From Marinibacterium sp050389775 (GTDB lineage: Bacteria > Pseudomonadota > Alphaproteobacteria > Rhodobacterales > Rhodobacteraceae): 64,000 nucleotides of DNA. The notes beneath the pieces were generated by a model that was not told where the DNA came from, did not search any database, and saw only the letters and a program-made list of their open reading frames with translations. Positions 8,648 to 16,734 of this stretch are shown one piece after another. The translations under genes were made by a program, and so were the position numbers. Location of the stretch: positions 4,526,001 to 4,590,000 of the forward strand of contig NZ_CP177144.1 in NCBI RefSeq assembly GCF_050389775.1, in the 5' to 3' direction. Positions within the stretch are counted from its first letter, which is position 1. Each line of letters begins with the position of its first letter.

Positions 8648-9135
8648 AGCCCCACCTCGGCCAGGATGAAATCGGCAATCGCCGCGGTGTCGTCCAGGTC
8701 AAAGACCGGCCGGTCCAGCTGCAGGGGCACGTCCGAGGCCACCGCCCGGATCGTCGCATCGCCCGGCGCGATCAGCGCATTGCCGGTCACCGACCGGTGC
8801 GCCTCGACCTTGGGATGGTCGTCGCGCTTGTAGCCTTCGATCAGGATCAGGTCGACGGGCTTCAGCCGTGCCAGCAATTCGGCCAGCGGCGGCTCGGGCG
8901 CATCGCGCAGCTCCTGCATGATGGCCACCCGGTTGCGCGACGACAGCAGCACTTCCGACGCCCCGGCCGACCGGTGCCTGTGGCTGTCCTTGCCCGGGTG
9001 ATCGACATCAAAGGTATGATGGGCATGCTTGACCGTCGACACGGTGATCCCCCGGCCGGTGATCTCGGTCACCAGCCGTTCCATCAGCCCGGTCTTGCCG
9101 GCGTTCTTCCAGCCGACCACCCCGAAAACCCTCAT
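8644..9135 (-). CDS. mobB: Molybdopterin-guanine dinucleotide biosynthesis adaptor MobB
   Basis: 163 residues. A GTP-binding P-loop protein that assists MobA in making the guanine dinucleotide form of the molybdenum cofactor. The Walker A motif GWKNAGKTGLMERL lies at residues 8-21, and conserved KHAHHTFDVDHPGKDS and LILIEGYK follow. The ATG at 9135 overlaps the mobA stop codon by four bases, and its own stop overlaps the start of the moeA fusion. Cytosolic. Confidence 0.95.
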   Translation of the reverse strand: MRVFGVVGWKNAGKTGLMERLVTEITGRGITVSTVKHAHHTFDVDHPGKDSHRHRSAGASEVLLSSRNRVAIMQELRDAPEPPLAELLARLKPVDLILIEGYKRDDHPKVEAHRSVTGNALIAPGDATIRAVASDVPLQLDRPVFDLDDTAAIADFILAEVGL

Positions 9136-9752
9136 GTGGCACTCTCCATGAGCGCCCGGGCCATGGCGAGGTCCTCGGGCGTGTTGACGTTGAAGAACGG
9201 GTCGGGCGGGCCGTCGTCGAACCGGGCCAGCCGCCCGCCATGGGCATCGGTCCACAGCACGACCTTGCGCAGGCCGCCTTGCAGCGCCGCGCGCAGGTCG
9301 TCGCGCAGGGCCACGGGCCACAGGCCAAAGGTCGGGTGGCGGATCGTGCCCCGCTCGGGATCGGGCGTCGCGGCCAGCACCAGCGGCACCGTCTGCTCCG
9401 AGGCGGCCGCGCACAAGCGGGCGACGAGGTCGCGCGGGAAGAACGGCGTGTCGGCCGCGGCGGTGACGATGCAATCGGCCCCCTGCCCCGCGGCCCAGTC
9501 CAGCCCGGCCAGCACCCCGGCCAGAGGCCCGGCAAAGCCCTCGATCGTGTCGGCCACCACCGGCAGGCCCCATTCCCCGAACCGGCCGGCATCGCCATTG
9601 GCATTCAGCGCCAGCCCGGCGGTCTGCGGGCCCAGCCGGTCGATCACATGGCCCAGGATCGGCCGGCCGCCGAGCTCCAGCAGGCCCTTGTCGCCACCGC
9701 CCATCCGGCGGGACAGCCCGCCGGCCAGGATCACGCCCAATGGTGCGTTCAT
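9132..9752 (-). CDS. mobA: Molybdenum cofactor guanylyltransferase MobA
   Basis: 206 residues. It transfers GMP from GTP to Mo-molybdopterin, giving the dinucleotide cofactor used by DMSO-reductase-family enzymes such as formate dehydrogenase. The N-terminal nucleotidyltransferase motif LAGGLSRRMGGGDKG starts near residue 9, followed by AADTPFFP and the C-terminal FFNVNTPEDL. The ATG at 9752 overlaps the preceding gene by four bases; the frame is open further upstream, but that would add sequence outside the family. It is part of the operon fdhD to moeA. Confidence 0.95.
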   Translation of the reverse strand: MNAPLGVILAGGLSRRMGGGDKGLLELGGRPILGHVIDRLGPQTAGLALNANGDAGRFGEWGLPVVADTIEGFAGPLAGVLAGLDWAAGQGADCIVTAAADTPFFPRDLVARLCAAASEQTVPLVLAATPDPERGTIRHPTFGLWPVALRDDLRAALQGGLRKVVLWTDAHGGRLARFDDGPPDPFFNVNTPEDLAMARALMESAT

Positions 9753-10234
9753 GCCCCGGCGGCCTCCCGTTGCTGGCCGGGCCAGAGCCGCCAGCGCCAC
9801 AGCAGCGCCAGGTGCAACAGCCCCCAGCCCAGCAGCACGGCAAAGAACACCCGGCCCGCCCCCAGCAGCCCCGGTTCAAGCCGGGTCACCACGACGGTCA
9901 GCGCGCAGAGCAGCACGGTCAGGGCCAGCACCGCACGGCGGAACCGCCGGGCCAGGCGCAGGGCATCCTCCGGGCAGTCGCCGGGCAGGTCAAAGATGAA
10001 CACCCGCGCCTGCAGGGCCATCGACCGGCTGCGCGGCAGGGTGGCCTCGGCGCCCTCGTCGAAGGGCGACAACACCGGCCAGCCGATCCGCCGCAGCACC
10101 GGGGCCGGGCAGCGCGACATGGCATCCACCAGGTATTGCCAGGACCGGAAGACCATCCAGAACAGCGCCAGCGAGCCGGCCCAGCACAGGAAGGCCAGGC
10201 CCAGCAGCAGGCCGAGAAGCAGCCCGACGCTCAT
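9749..10234 (-). CDS. Small membrane protein inside the molybdenum-cofactor operon, function unknown
   Basis: 161 residues with an N-terminal membrane helix (LLLGLLLGLAFLCWAGSLAL), a central soluble loop of about 75 residues, and two further hydrophobic segments (VLALTVLLCALTVVV and VFFAVLLGWGLLHLALLW). It overlaps fdhD and mobA by four bases on each side, so it must be cotranscribed and probably translationally coupled with them. I do not recognise the family. Its position suggests a link to formate dehydrogenase or cofactor maturation at the membrane, which is only an inference from context. Confidence 0.75.
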   Translation of the reverse strand: MSVGLLLGLLLGLAFLCWAGSLALFWMVFRSWQYLVDAMSRCPAPVLRRIGWPVLSPFDEGAEATLPRSRSMALQARVFIFDLPGDCPEDALRLARRFRRAVLALTVLLCALTVVVTRLEPGLLGAGRVFFAVLLGWGLLHLALLWRWRLWPGQQREAAGA

Positions 10235-11400
10235 GCGTGGCCGTCCCCGCCCCGGGTCCCGTCGCCATCGCTGTTCGCGATGTCTCCGGCGTTGCGATCC
10301 GGCCCGTTGCCGCCATTGCCGCTCAAGGCCTCGCCGCCGTTGCGATCTGACGGATCGCGGCCAACGCGGCCCGCCGCATCGCCGCCGTCGCTTACCGGGG
10401 CATCACCGCCATCACGGTCCGGGGCATCGCCACCCCTGGCATCGCCGCCGTCACGGCCGACGCGCGCGCCCGGCGCATCGTCGCCCGCGCTCTTGCGCCG
10501 GTGGCCGCGGCCTTCGTCGGGCACGCTGGCCGGATCGACATCGCGCAGCAGCCGGTCCTCGCCGGCCAGGCAAACAAACCGCTGGCCGCGCATTCGCCCG
10601 ATCACCGTCAGCCCGACATCGCGGGCGATCTCGACGCCCCAGGCCGTGAAGCCCGAGCGCGAGGCCAGCACCGGAATGCCCATCATCGCCGTCTTGATCA
10701 CCATTTCCGAGGTCAGCCGCCCGGTGGTGTACAGGATCTTGTCCTCGGCCCCGACCCCGTGTTTCAGCATCCAGCCGGCGATCTTGTCGACGGCATTGTG
10801 GCGGCCGACGTCTTCCATGTAGACCAGCGGGCGGTCCTCGCAGCACAGCACCGTGCCATGGATCGCCCCGGCCTCGAGGTAGAGCGAGGGCGTGCGGTTG
10901 ATCCGGGCCGCCAGGGCATAAAGCCAGGACGTCCGCACCTGGACCGCCGGCAGGGTCACGCCTTCGAGCCCTTCCATCATGTCGCCAAAGACCGTGCCCA
11001 CGGCGCAACCGCTGGTCCGGGTCTTCTTCTGCAGCTTGTCTTCATAGCCCGTCTGGCGCTCGGTCCGCACCACGACGGTTTCGATCTCGTCGTCGTAATC
11101 GACGCCCGTGATCACGTCATCGTCGCGCAGCATGCCCTGGTTCCTGAGAAAGCCCAGGGCCAGGTATTCGGGGTAATCGCCGATCGTCATGGCCGTCACG
11201 ATCTCCTGGCGATTGAGGTAGATCGTCAGCGGCCGTTCCTCGACCACGGGGATCTCGACGGCCGCACCGGCCTGGTCGACCCCGCTGACCGCCCGGGTCA
11301 GGCCCGGCGCCCGCGGGTCCGGTGCGATCAGAAAATCGGAAATCTCGTCCTGCCTGCCCAATTGCAACCCCCCGGTTTCGTCGTTACCCCTGTCTGGCAC
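10231..11400 (-). CDS. fdhD: FdhD sulfurtransferase with a long repetitive C-terminal tail
   Basis: FdhD passes sulfur from a cysteine desulfurase to the molybdenum cofactor of formate dehydrogenase. Family motifs EERPLTIYLN, MTIGDYPEYLALGFL, YMEDVGRHNAVDKIAG and ILYTTGRLTSEMVIK are present. The active-site loop reads SGCAVGT: C132 is present, but the second cysteine of the classical CxxC is glycine 135. Residues 297-389 (10234-10512) form a low-complexity Gly/Asp/Arg tail with recurring DGGDA units, not expected in FdhD. The GTG start at 11400 lacks a clear ribosome site. A TTG about 12 codons in, after GGGGGG, is possible; the start is therefore uncertain. Confidence 0.9.
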   Translation of the reverse strand: MPDRGNDETGGLQLGRQDEISDFLIAPDPRAPGLTRAVSGVDQAGAAVEIPVVEERPLTIYLNRQEIVTAMTIGDYPEYLALGFLRNQGMLRDDDVITGVDYDDEIETVVVRTERQTGYEDKLQKKTRTSGCAVGTVFGDMMEGLEGVTLPAVQVRTSWLYALAARINRTPSLYLEAGAIHGTVLCCEDRPLVYMEDVGRHNAVDKIAGWMLKHGVGAEDKILYTTGRLTSEMVIKTAMMGIPVLASRSGFTAWGVEIARDVGLTVIGRMRGQRFVCLAGEDRLLRDVDPASVPDEGRGHRRKSAGDDAPGARVGRDGGDARGGDAPDRDGGDAPVSDGGDAAGRVGRDPSDRNGGEALSGNGGNGPDRNAGDIANSDGDGTRGGDGHA

Positions 11401-11416
11401 AGTCTAGAGTTTCACC

Positions 11417-12136
11417 ATGACATCCTCCACCACCAATCGCGCCTTGTGGCGAGGGACGCGCGACAGCCTGCCGTTCATCTTCGTCGCCGGGCCCTTCGGC
11501 CTGCTGTTCGGCGTCGTGGCCAGCGAGGCCGGCCTGCACCTGATCGAGACCTTCACCTTCTCGCTGTCGGTCTTTGCCGGTGCCGCCCAGTTCACCGCGA
11601 TGACCCTGATGCAGGAACATGCGCCGACGCTGATCGTCCTGGTCTCGGCCCTGGCCGTGAACCTGCGCTGCGCGATGTATTCGGCCGCGCTGACACCCCA
11701 CCTGGGCGGGGCGCCGATGTGGAAACGCGCGCTTGGCGCCTTCTTCATCGTCGACCAGTCCTATGCCCTGTCGATCGTCGAGTTCGAGAACCACCCCGAG
11801 CGGAGCCTGTCGGAGAAATGGGCCTATTTCTTCGGCACCAACGTGATCATCGCCCCGCTGTGGTGCGCGATGACGATCATCGGCGCCCTACTGGGCACGG
11901 CCATCCCCGAAAGCTGGTCGCTGGATTTCGCTATGCCCATCGCCTTTATCGCCATCACCGCGCCGATGCTGCGCACCCCGGCCCATATCGCGGCGGCCGG
12001 CGTGTCGGTGACCGTGGCCATCCTGGCCGCCGGCGTGCCGCACAACCTCGGCCTGATCATCGCGGGGATCGCCGGCATGTCGGCCGGCGCGCTGGTGGAA
12101 ACCTGGATCGAGAAACGCACGGGGCAGACGATATGA
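11417..12136 (+). CDS. azlC: AzlC-family branched-chain amino acid exporter, large subunit
   Basis: 239 residues with about seven membrane helices. The family signature PFGLLFGVVA near the N-terminus and FSLSVFAGAAQFTAMTL identify AzlC, which works with the small AzlD subunit to export branched-chain amino acids. Its stop overlaps the azlD start as ATGA. It diverges from fdhD with only 16 bases between the proposed starts, so promoters must overlap coding sequence. No good ribosome site precedes the ATG. Confidence 0.92.
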   Translation: MTSSTTNRALWRGTRDSLPFIFVAGPFGLLFGVVASEAGLHLIETFTFSLSVFAGAAQFTAMTLMQEHAPTLIVLVSALAVNLRCAMYSAALTPHLGGAPMWKRALGAFFIVDQSYALSIVEFENHPERSLSEKWAYFFGTNVIIAPLWCAMTIIGALLGTAIPESWSLDFAMPIAFIAITAPMLRTPAHIAAAGVSVTVAILAAGVPHNLGLIIAGIAGMSAGALVETWIEKRTGQTI

Positions 12137-12471
12137 CCGGCACCCAGACCATGACCGACGCCGTGCTCTGGACGGTGATCATCGGGCTGGCCGTGGGCAG
12201 CTTTGGCCTGCGGTTCCTGTTCCTGGGATTCGTCGGAGACCGGCCCCTGCCGCGCTGGCTGCTGCGCCTGCTGCGCTACACGGCCGTGGCCATCCTGCCG
12301 GCGCTGGTCACGCCGCTGGTCATCTGGCCGAAGGCCAATGGCGGCGAGCCCGATCCGATGAAGCTGGCCGCCGCCGCGGTGACCTTTGCCGTGGGCTACC
12401 TCACCCGCCAGGTGCTGCCCGCCGTGCTGGCCGGTGCGCTGACCCTAATTGTTCCAGCGCTGCTGTTTTAG
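12133..12471 (+). CDS. azlD: AzlD-family branched-chain amino acid exporter, small subunit
   Basis: 112 residues with about four hydrophobic helices (LWTVIIGLAVGSFGLRFLFL, RYTAVAILPALVTPLVIWP, LAAAAVTFAVGYLTRQ, VLAGALTLIVPALLF). This is the expected size and layout for the AzlD partner of AzlC. The last 27 bases overlap the end of the convergent lipoprotein gene. Confidence 0.9.
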   Translation: MTGTQTMTDAVLWTVIIGLAVGSFGLRFLFLGFVGDRPLPRWLLRLLRYTAVAILPALVTPLVIWPKANGGEPDPMKLAAAAVTFAVGYLTRQVLPAVLAGALTLIVPALLF

Positions 12472-13068
12472 CTCGGCATCCAGCGCGTCGACGGCTTCCT
12501 CCAGCGACGCGCTGTCGCCCTCGGAATAGATTTCCTCGGTCACGCCGGGCAGACGGGCGACCTGTTCGGCCAGCTTGCGCGGATACCAGGTGCTCTGGAT
12601 CGATTCGAGGCCGGGGATGGATTTCAGCACGCCCGACGTGGCCGAGGTGCAATGCGCCGCCGGCGAGGCGCCCCAGTTCACCGCCGCCTGGTAAGCCGCC
12701 GCGGCCTGGGCATCGGTCAGCGGGATGGTCTGGATCTGGATGTAGCGTTTCTCGCTGGCATGCGAGCTCTTGTAGGCTTGTTCGAACCGCGGCGAGATGC
12801 CGAACAGCACATCGTTGCGTTCGGGGATCAGCCCGTATTCGAACGACCCGGCCGGGTCAAAGATCACCCGTTGCGGCCCGTCGATCAGCAGGGCCGAATG
12901 GGCGCCCGAGCCCGAGCTGGAGTTGATCACGGTCATCAGCTTGACCGATTTCGGCCCGTCCCCGCGAAAGGCCACGGCGGCGATGTCCTCGTCGCTGGCA
13001 TAGGGCGCAAGGGCCGTACAGGCGGTCAGCGCGGCAAGCATGGCCGCGCAGCACAGAAGGTTACGCAC
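12445..13068 (-). CDS. Lipoprotein with a possible permuted NlpC/P60-type fold
   Basis: 207 residues. The lipobox LTAC (C17) ends a short hydrophobic signal, so the mature protein should be lipid-anchored. A conserved-looking GAHSALLID (H57), then VIFDPAGS, then AAHCTSATSGVL (C140) gives the order His before Cys, as in circularly permuted NlpC/P60 (YiiX-like) cysteine hydrolases. That reading is an inference from three short motifs. The start is GTG at 13068. It lies 14 bases after the cox subunit IV gene on the same strand and overlaps azlD tail to tail. Confidence 0.78.
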   Translation of the reverse strand: MRNLLCCAAMLAALTACTALAPYASDEDIAAVAFRGDGPKSVKLMTVINSSSGSGAHSALLIDGPQRVIFDPAGSFEYGLIPERNDVLFGISPRFEQAYKSSHASEKRYIQIQTIPLTDAQAAAAYQAAVNWGASPAAHCTSATSGVLKSIPGLESIQSTWYPRKLAEQVARLPGVTEEIYSEGDSASLEEAVDALDAELKQQRWNN

Positions 13069-13082
13069 GGGCGGAAGACCTG

Positions 13083-13217
13083 TCAGATCAGGAAGATGGC
13101 CATCAGGACCAGCAGGACCAGGATGAAGATGACGGACTTGCTGACGAAGGTCATGAACCCGTCAAAGGTCTTTTCCTGGACGTCGATATCCATGCTTCCA
13201 AGCTTGTGTTCGGCCAT
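13083..13217 (-). CDS. aa3-type cytochrome c oxidase subunit IV (44 residues)
   Basis: A tiny gene: a soluble head (MAEHKLGSMDIDVQEKTFDG) followed by one membrane helix (SVIFILVLLVLMAIFLI). This is the pattern of the bacterial aa3 oxidase small subunit IV (COX4_pro_2 family), which packs against the oxidase core in the inner membrane. A strong ribosome site GAGGAGAG sits eight bases before the ATG at 13217. No other oxidase subunit is in the window. Confidence 0.88.
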   Translation of the reverse strand: MAEHKLGSMDIDVQEKTFDGFMTFVSKSVIFILVLLVLMAIFLI

Positions 13218-13395
13218 GGGTCGGCTCTCCTCGCAATCGGTTCCATCTGCGATTAAAGGATAGAACGGCGCGTGTCACGATGGCAATTCTGCGCAAGTCG
13301 TATCCGCGCCCCTGCGTCGCATGGCTGCCGCAGGATCGGGCCTGCGGGGTGCCGGGGTGGTTTCGCCCCGACACATCGCGCCAGATGTGCCCCTG

Positions 13396-13636
13396 CCAAC
13401 CGTGCCACATATGCTCCTGCCAACCGCGCCCGACATGCTCCGGGACAACCTGCCCGACACGCCCCCGCCTACCGCGTCGGATCCGCTCCGGCCAACCGTC
13501 CCCGACCCGCTTCGGCCAACGGCACCCGACATATTCCGACCAACCGGGCCCGACACGGCCCCGGCCAACGGCACCCGACCTGCCCCGGTCAACGGCGCCC
13601 GCCCCGCCCCGGCAAACCGCGCCCGGCCCGCCTCGG
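13396..13636. repeat. Degenerate 24-bp tandem repeat array, ten copies
   Basis: Ten head-to-tail units of 24 bases (one of 25 at 13540-13564) with consensus close to CCAACCGCGCCCGACATGCT followed by CCGG. Because 24 is a multiple of three and the sequence lacks stops, several frames on both strands are open and give eight-residue repeats such as GAVGRSGS. No ribosome site or conserved start supports a protein. The rest of the gap 13218-13666 holds nothing I can identify. Confidence 0.85.
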
Positions 13637-13666
13637 CACAGCGCAGCGCGCCTGACCCGCCCGGGC

Positions 13667-14719
13667 TCAGCCGGCGGCCTGGAACCGCCAGGCCCCGTCG
13701 GCATCCATCCGGCGGGTCGCCCGGCCTTCCTGGTAAAGATGGCTGACATGGGCCAGCGCCTCGACCAGGGCCAGGCCGTATTCGCCTTCACCGATCTCGC
13801 GCCGGAACAGCGGCAGGAAACATTCGGCCGCCGTGCGCGGCTCGTCCAGGTGGCCCATCAGCCGCTTGAGCGCGCCGTGGTGGTTGTTGATCAGCTGGCG
13901 CATGCGGGTTTCCAGCCCGGTGAACGGCAGCTTGTGGCCGCCCAGGACCAGGTGATCGCGCCGGGCCAGGGCCTGCAGCCGTTCGCAGGCCTCCAGCCAG
14001 TCGCCCACCGGATCGGCCATCGGCTCGGTCACGTAGACCCCGATGTTGGGGCTGATCGACGGCAGGATCTGGTCGCCGGCCAGCACGAGATTGTCGTCGC
14101 GACTCCAGAAGGTTGCATGTTCGGGCGCATGGCCGTTGCCGACATGGATGTCCCAGCGGCGCCCGCCCATGACCAGGCTGTCATCCTGGCGGATGCGCGT
14201 GTAGCCCAGCGGCAGCGGGGCGACGACATCGGCAAAGTTGAACGGTTTCTCGTGGCCGCGCTTTTCCAGCAGGTCGGCGCGCATGCCCGCCGCCCGGTAG
14301 AAGGCCAGGGTTTCGTCGGGCAGGGTCTGCTGTTCGTCCAGCGTCAGCATGCGGGCCATCAGGTAGGCCGTGCGCGTGGTCACGATCTGCGCGCCATGGT
14401 CGCGGGCCAGCCAGCCGGCCAGGCCGACGTGGTCGGGATGGTGATGGGTCAGGACGACGCGGTGGATCGGCCGGCCCCCCAGCGGCCCGGCCATCAGGGC
14501 CTGCCAGATCTCGCGCGAGAGGCCGGTGTCGAACCCGGTGTCGATCACCGTCCAGCCGTCCGGCCCGTCGTCCAGCGCGTAGACATTGACATGGTCCAGC
14601 TTCATCGGCAGCGGCAGGCGCATCCACAGCACGCCCTCGGCCACCTCGATCGCCGCGCCGCGTTCGGGCGGGTCGGGCCAGGGATAGGACAACAGGGCGG
14701 CCTCGGCGTGGCGGTTCAT
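13667..14719 (-). CDS. MBL-fold metallo-hydrolase
   Basis: 350 residues. The metallo-beta-lactamase core includes VIDTGFDTG, the metal-binding motif THHHPDHVG, GNGHAPEHATFW and LAGDQILPSISPN, followed by a C-terminal helical extension (LINNHHGALKRLM) typical of the MBL-fold hydrolases with a winged-helix tail. It is probably a thioester or glyoxalase-II-like hydrolase; the substrate is not evident. It lies 182 bases downstream of a large acyl-CoA dehydrogenase on the same strand, which suggests acyl-CoA or related metabolism. Confidence 0.88.
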   Translation of the reverse strand: MNRHAEAALLSYPWPDPPERGAAIEVAEGVLWMRLPLPMKLDHVNVYALDDGPDGWTVIDTGFDTGLSREIWQALMAGPLGGRPIHRVVLTHHHPDHVGLAGWLARDHGAQIVTTRTAYLMARMLTLDEQQTLPDETLAFYRAAGMRADLLEKRGHEKPFNFADVVAPLPLGYTRIRQDDSLVMGGRRWDIHVGNGHAPEHATFWSRDDNLVLAGDQILPSISPNIGVYVTEPMADPVGDWLEACERLQALARRDHLVLGGHKLPFTGLETRMRQLINNHHGALKRLMGHLDEPRTAAECFLPLFRREIGEGEYGLALVEALAHVSHLYQEGRATRRMDADGAWRFQAAG

Positions 14720-14901
14720 GTCAGGGCCTCCCTGCCTCTGCCCGGGCCATGGCCCGGCGTCTGTCCGGTGGGGCCTCGGCCGGTGATCCGGCCCGCGGCG
14801 GTCTTGGTGCAGCCACGGCCAGGTGCCCGGCCTGTGGGTGTCTCGATGGAGCCGCGGCCGGGGTCGCCCGGCCTGCGGCGGTCTTGCCGTGCATGGCGGG
14901 T

Positions 14902-16614
14902 TCAGGCCGCCAGGTCGTCGACACCCAGGGCAAAGAGCCCCTCGGCCCCGGCCCGAACATGGGCCAGCTGGCCGCCATGTTCGGGCAGCAGCCGGGCGAT
15001 GTAGAACCGGGCCAGCGCCGCCCGCGGGCTGTCGGGCGCGGCCATGGCGGCGGCCAGGTGGTAATGGCCGCCCAGCACCCGGGCAAAGCCGCGCAGGTAG
15101 GGCACGGCCCCGGCGAAACGGTCGGTCATGTCGGATTGCTCGACCAGCCATTCCGTCGTTTCGCGCAGGGTCTCGGTGGCATCCCAGACCGGCTCGGCCA
15201 GTTCGGGCAGGGTCGCCCGGGCCTTTTCGGCCTGGGCCTGCATCTCGTCGATCAGCCGCATTGCCGCATCGCCGCCATCCATCATCTTGCGCGCGACAAG
15301 GTCCATGGCCTGGATGCCGTTGGTGCCTTCGTAGATCGCCGTCACCCGCACGTCGCGGGCATATTGCGCCGCCCCGGTTTCCTCGATCACGCCCATGCCG
15401 CCATGCACCTGCAGGCCCATCTGGCTGACCTCGTTGCCGATATCGGTGCCAAAGGCCTTGGCGATGGGCGTCAGCAGCGCCGCCCGGGATTTCCATTCGG
15501 CGTCATCGCTGGCATTGCCCATGTCGATGGCCACGGCACAGGCCAGGGCGATGGCCCGGGCGGTGAAGATCTCGGCCTTCATCGTCATGACCATCCGCCG
15601 GACGTCGGCATGTTCGATGATCGTGCCCGTCTCGGCCCCGGCGGTCTTGCCCTGCTTGCGCTCCAGCGCAAAGGCCAGGGCATGCTGATAGGCCCCTTCG
15701 GCCGCGCCGATCCCCTGGCAGCCCACGCCCAGCCGGGCGTTGTTCATCATCGTGAACATCGCCGCCATGCCGCCATGTTCCGGCCCGACCAGCCATCCCG
15801 TTGCCCCGTCGTACTGCATCACGCAGGTCGGCGAGCCGTGCAGGCCCAGCTTGTGTTCCAGGCTGACCACTTTCAGGCTGTTGGCCTTGCCCGGGTTGCC
15901 GGCCTCGTCGGGCAGGTATTTCGGCACCAGGAACAGCGAGATGCCCTTGGTCCCCGGCACGCCGTCGGGCAGCCGGGCGAGCACCAGGTGGCAGACATTG
16001 CCGGTGAAATCGTTGTCGCCCCAGGAGATGAAGATCTTCTGGCCGGTGATGGCATAGGTCCCGTCGCCATTGGGCTCGGCCTTCGACGCCAGCGCGCCGA
16101 CATCCGACCCGGCCTGCGGTTCGGTCAGGTTCATCGTGCCGGTCCATTCGCCCGAGATCAGCTTGGGCAGGTAGAGCTCCTTGAGCGCATCCGAGGCATG
16201 GTGTTCCAGCGCCTCGATCTGGCCCTGGGTCATCAGCGGGGCCAGCTGCAGCGACAGGCAGGCCCCCGACATCATGTCGTTGACCGCCGCGGCCAGGGTC
16301 ATCGGCAGGCCCATCCCGCCGTAATCCTGATCGCCCGACATGCCGACCCAGCCGCCCTCGGCAATGGCCGCCCAGCCTTCGGCAAAGCCCGGCGACGTGC
16401 GCACGACACCGTTTTCCAGCCGCGCCGGTTCAAGGTCGCCATTGCGTTGCAGCGGAGCCATGACCTCGTCGCAGAGCTTGCCGGCTTCGGTCAGGATGGC
16501 CGCGGCCACGTCGGCATCGGCCTCGGCAAAGCGCTCGGTGGCGGCAACCTGATCATAGCCTACGACGTGATCGAGCAGGAAACGGATATCGGAAACGGGG
16601 GCGCGATAGGTCAT
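14902..16614 (-). CDS. Large acyl-CoA dehydrogenase (DmdC-like subfamily)
   Basis: 570 residues. FAD-dependent dehydrogenase of the long acyl-CoA dehydrogenase subgroup with an extra C-terminal domain. MNLTEPQAGSDVGAL, the FAD/substrate region GQKIFISWGDND, QVHGGMGVIEETGAAQ and YEGTNGIQAMDLVARK are all present. This subgroup includes 3-methylmercaptopropionyl-CoA dehydrogenase (DmdC) of DMSP degradation as well as generic enzymes, so the substrate is open. The start at 16614 has GGAGGA seven bases upstream. Electrons would pass to ETF and then to the ETF-QO at 2684-4336. It diverges from the Sua5 gene. Confidence 0.92.
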   Translation of the reverse strand: MTYRAPVSDIRFLLDHVVGYDQVAATERFAEADADVAAAILTEAGKLCDEVMAPLQRNGDLEPARLENGVVRTSPGFAEGWAAIAEGGWVGMSGDQDYGGMGLPMTLAAAVNDMMSGACLSLQLAPLMTQGQIEALEHHASDALKELYLPKLISGEWTGTMNLTEPQAGSDVGALASKAEPNGDGTYAITGQKIFISWGDNDFTGNVCHLVLARLPDGVPGTKGISLFLVPKYLPDEAGNPGKANSLKVVSLEHKLGLHGSPTCVMQYDGATGWLVGPEHGGMAAMFTMMNNARLGVGCQGIGAAEGAYQHALAFALERKQGKTAGAETGTIIEHADVRRMVMTMKAEIFTARAIALACAVAIDMGNASDDAEWKSRAALLTPIAKAFGTDIGNEVSQMGLQVHGGMGVIEETGAAQYARDVRVTAIYEGTNGIQAMDLVARKMMDGGDAAMRLIDEMQAQAEKARATLPELAEPVWDATETLRETTEWLVEQSDMTDRFAGAVPYLRGFARVLGGHYHLAAAMAAPDSPRAALARFYIARLLPEHGGQLAHVRAGAEGLFALGVDDLAA

Positions 16615-16734
16615 GGACTCCTCCGGGTGGCGGGCGCTTCGGCCGGGCTTGGCACCTTGTGTTTCAACAGGTATGGAGCGAAACCTCAGGTATTCCAAGT
16701 AGGGCCGGGCGAAGCGGCCGGCAAACGCGGCGTC

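Noticed and set aside
13272..13655. Possible protein made of eight-residue repeats
   Set aside because: All frames are open through the 24-bp array; no ribosome site or non-repeat domain supports any of them.
14902..16614. Firm naming as DmdC
   Set aside because: The subfamily matches, but the other DMSP genes (dmdA, dmdB, dmdD) are not nearby, so the substrate is left open.
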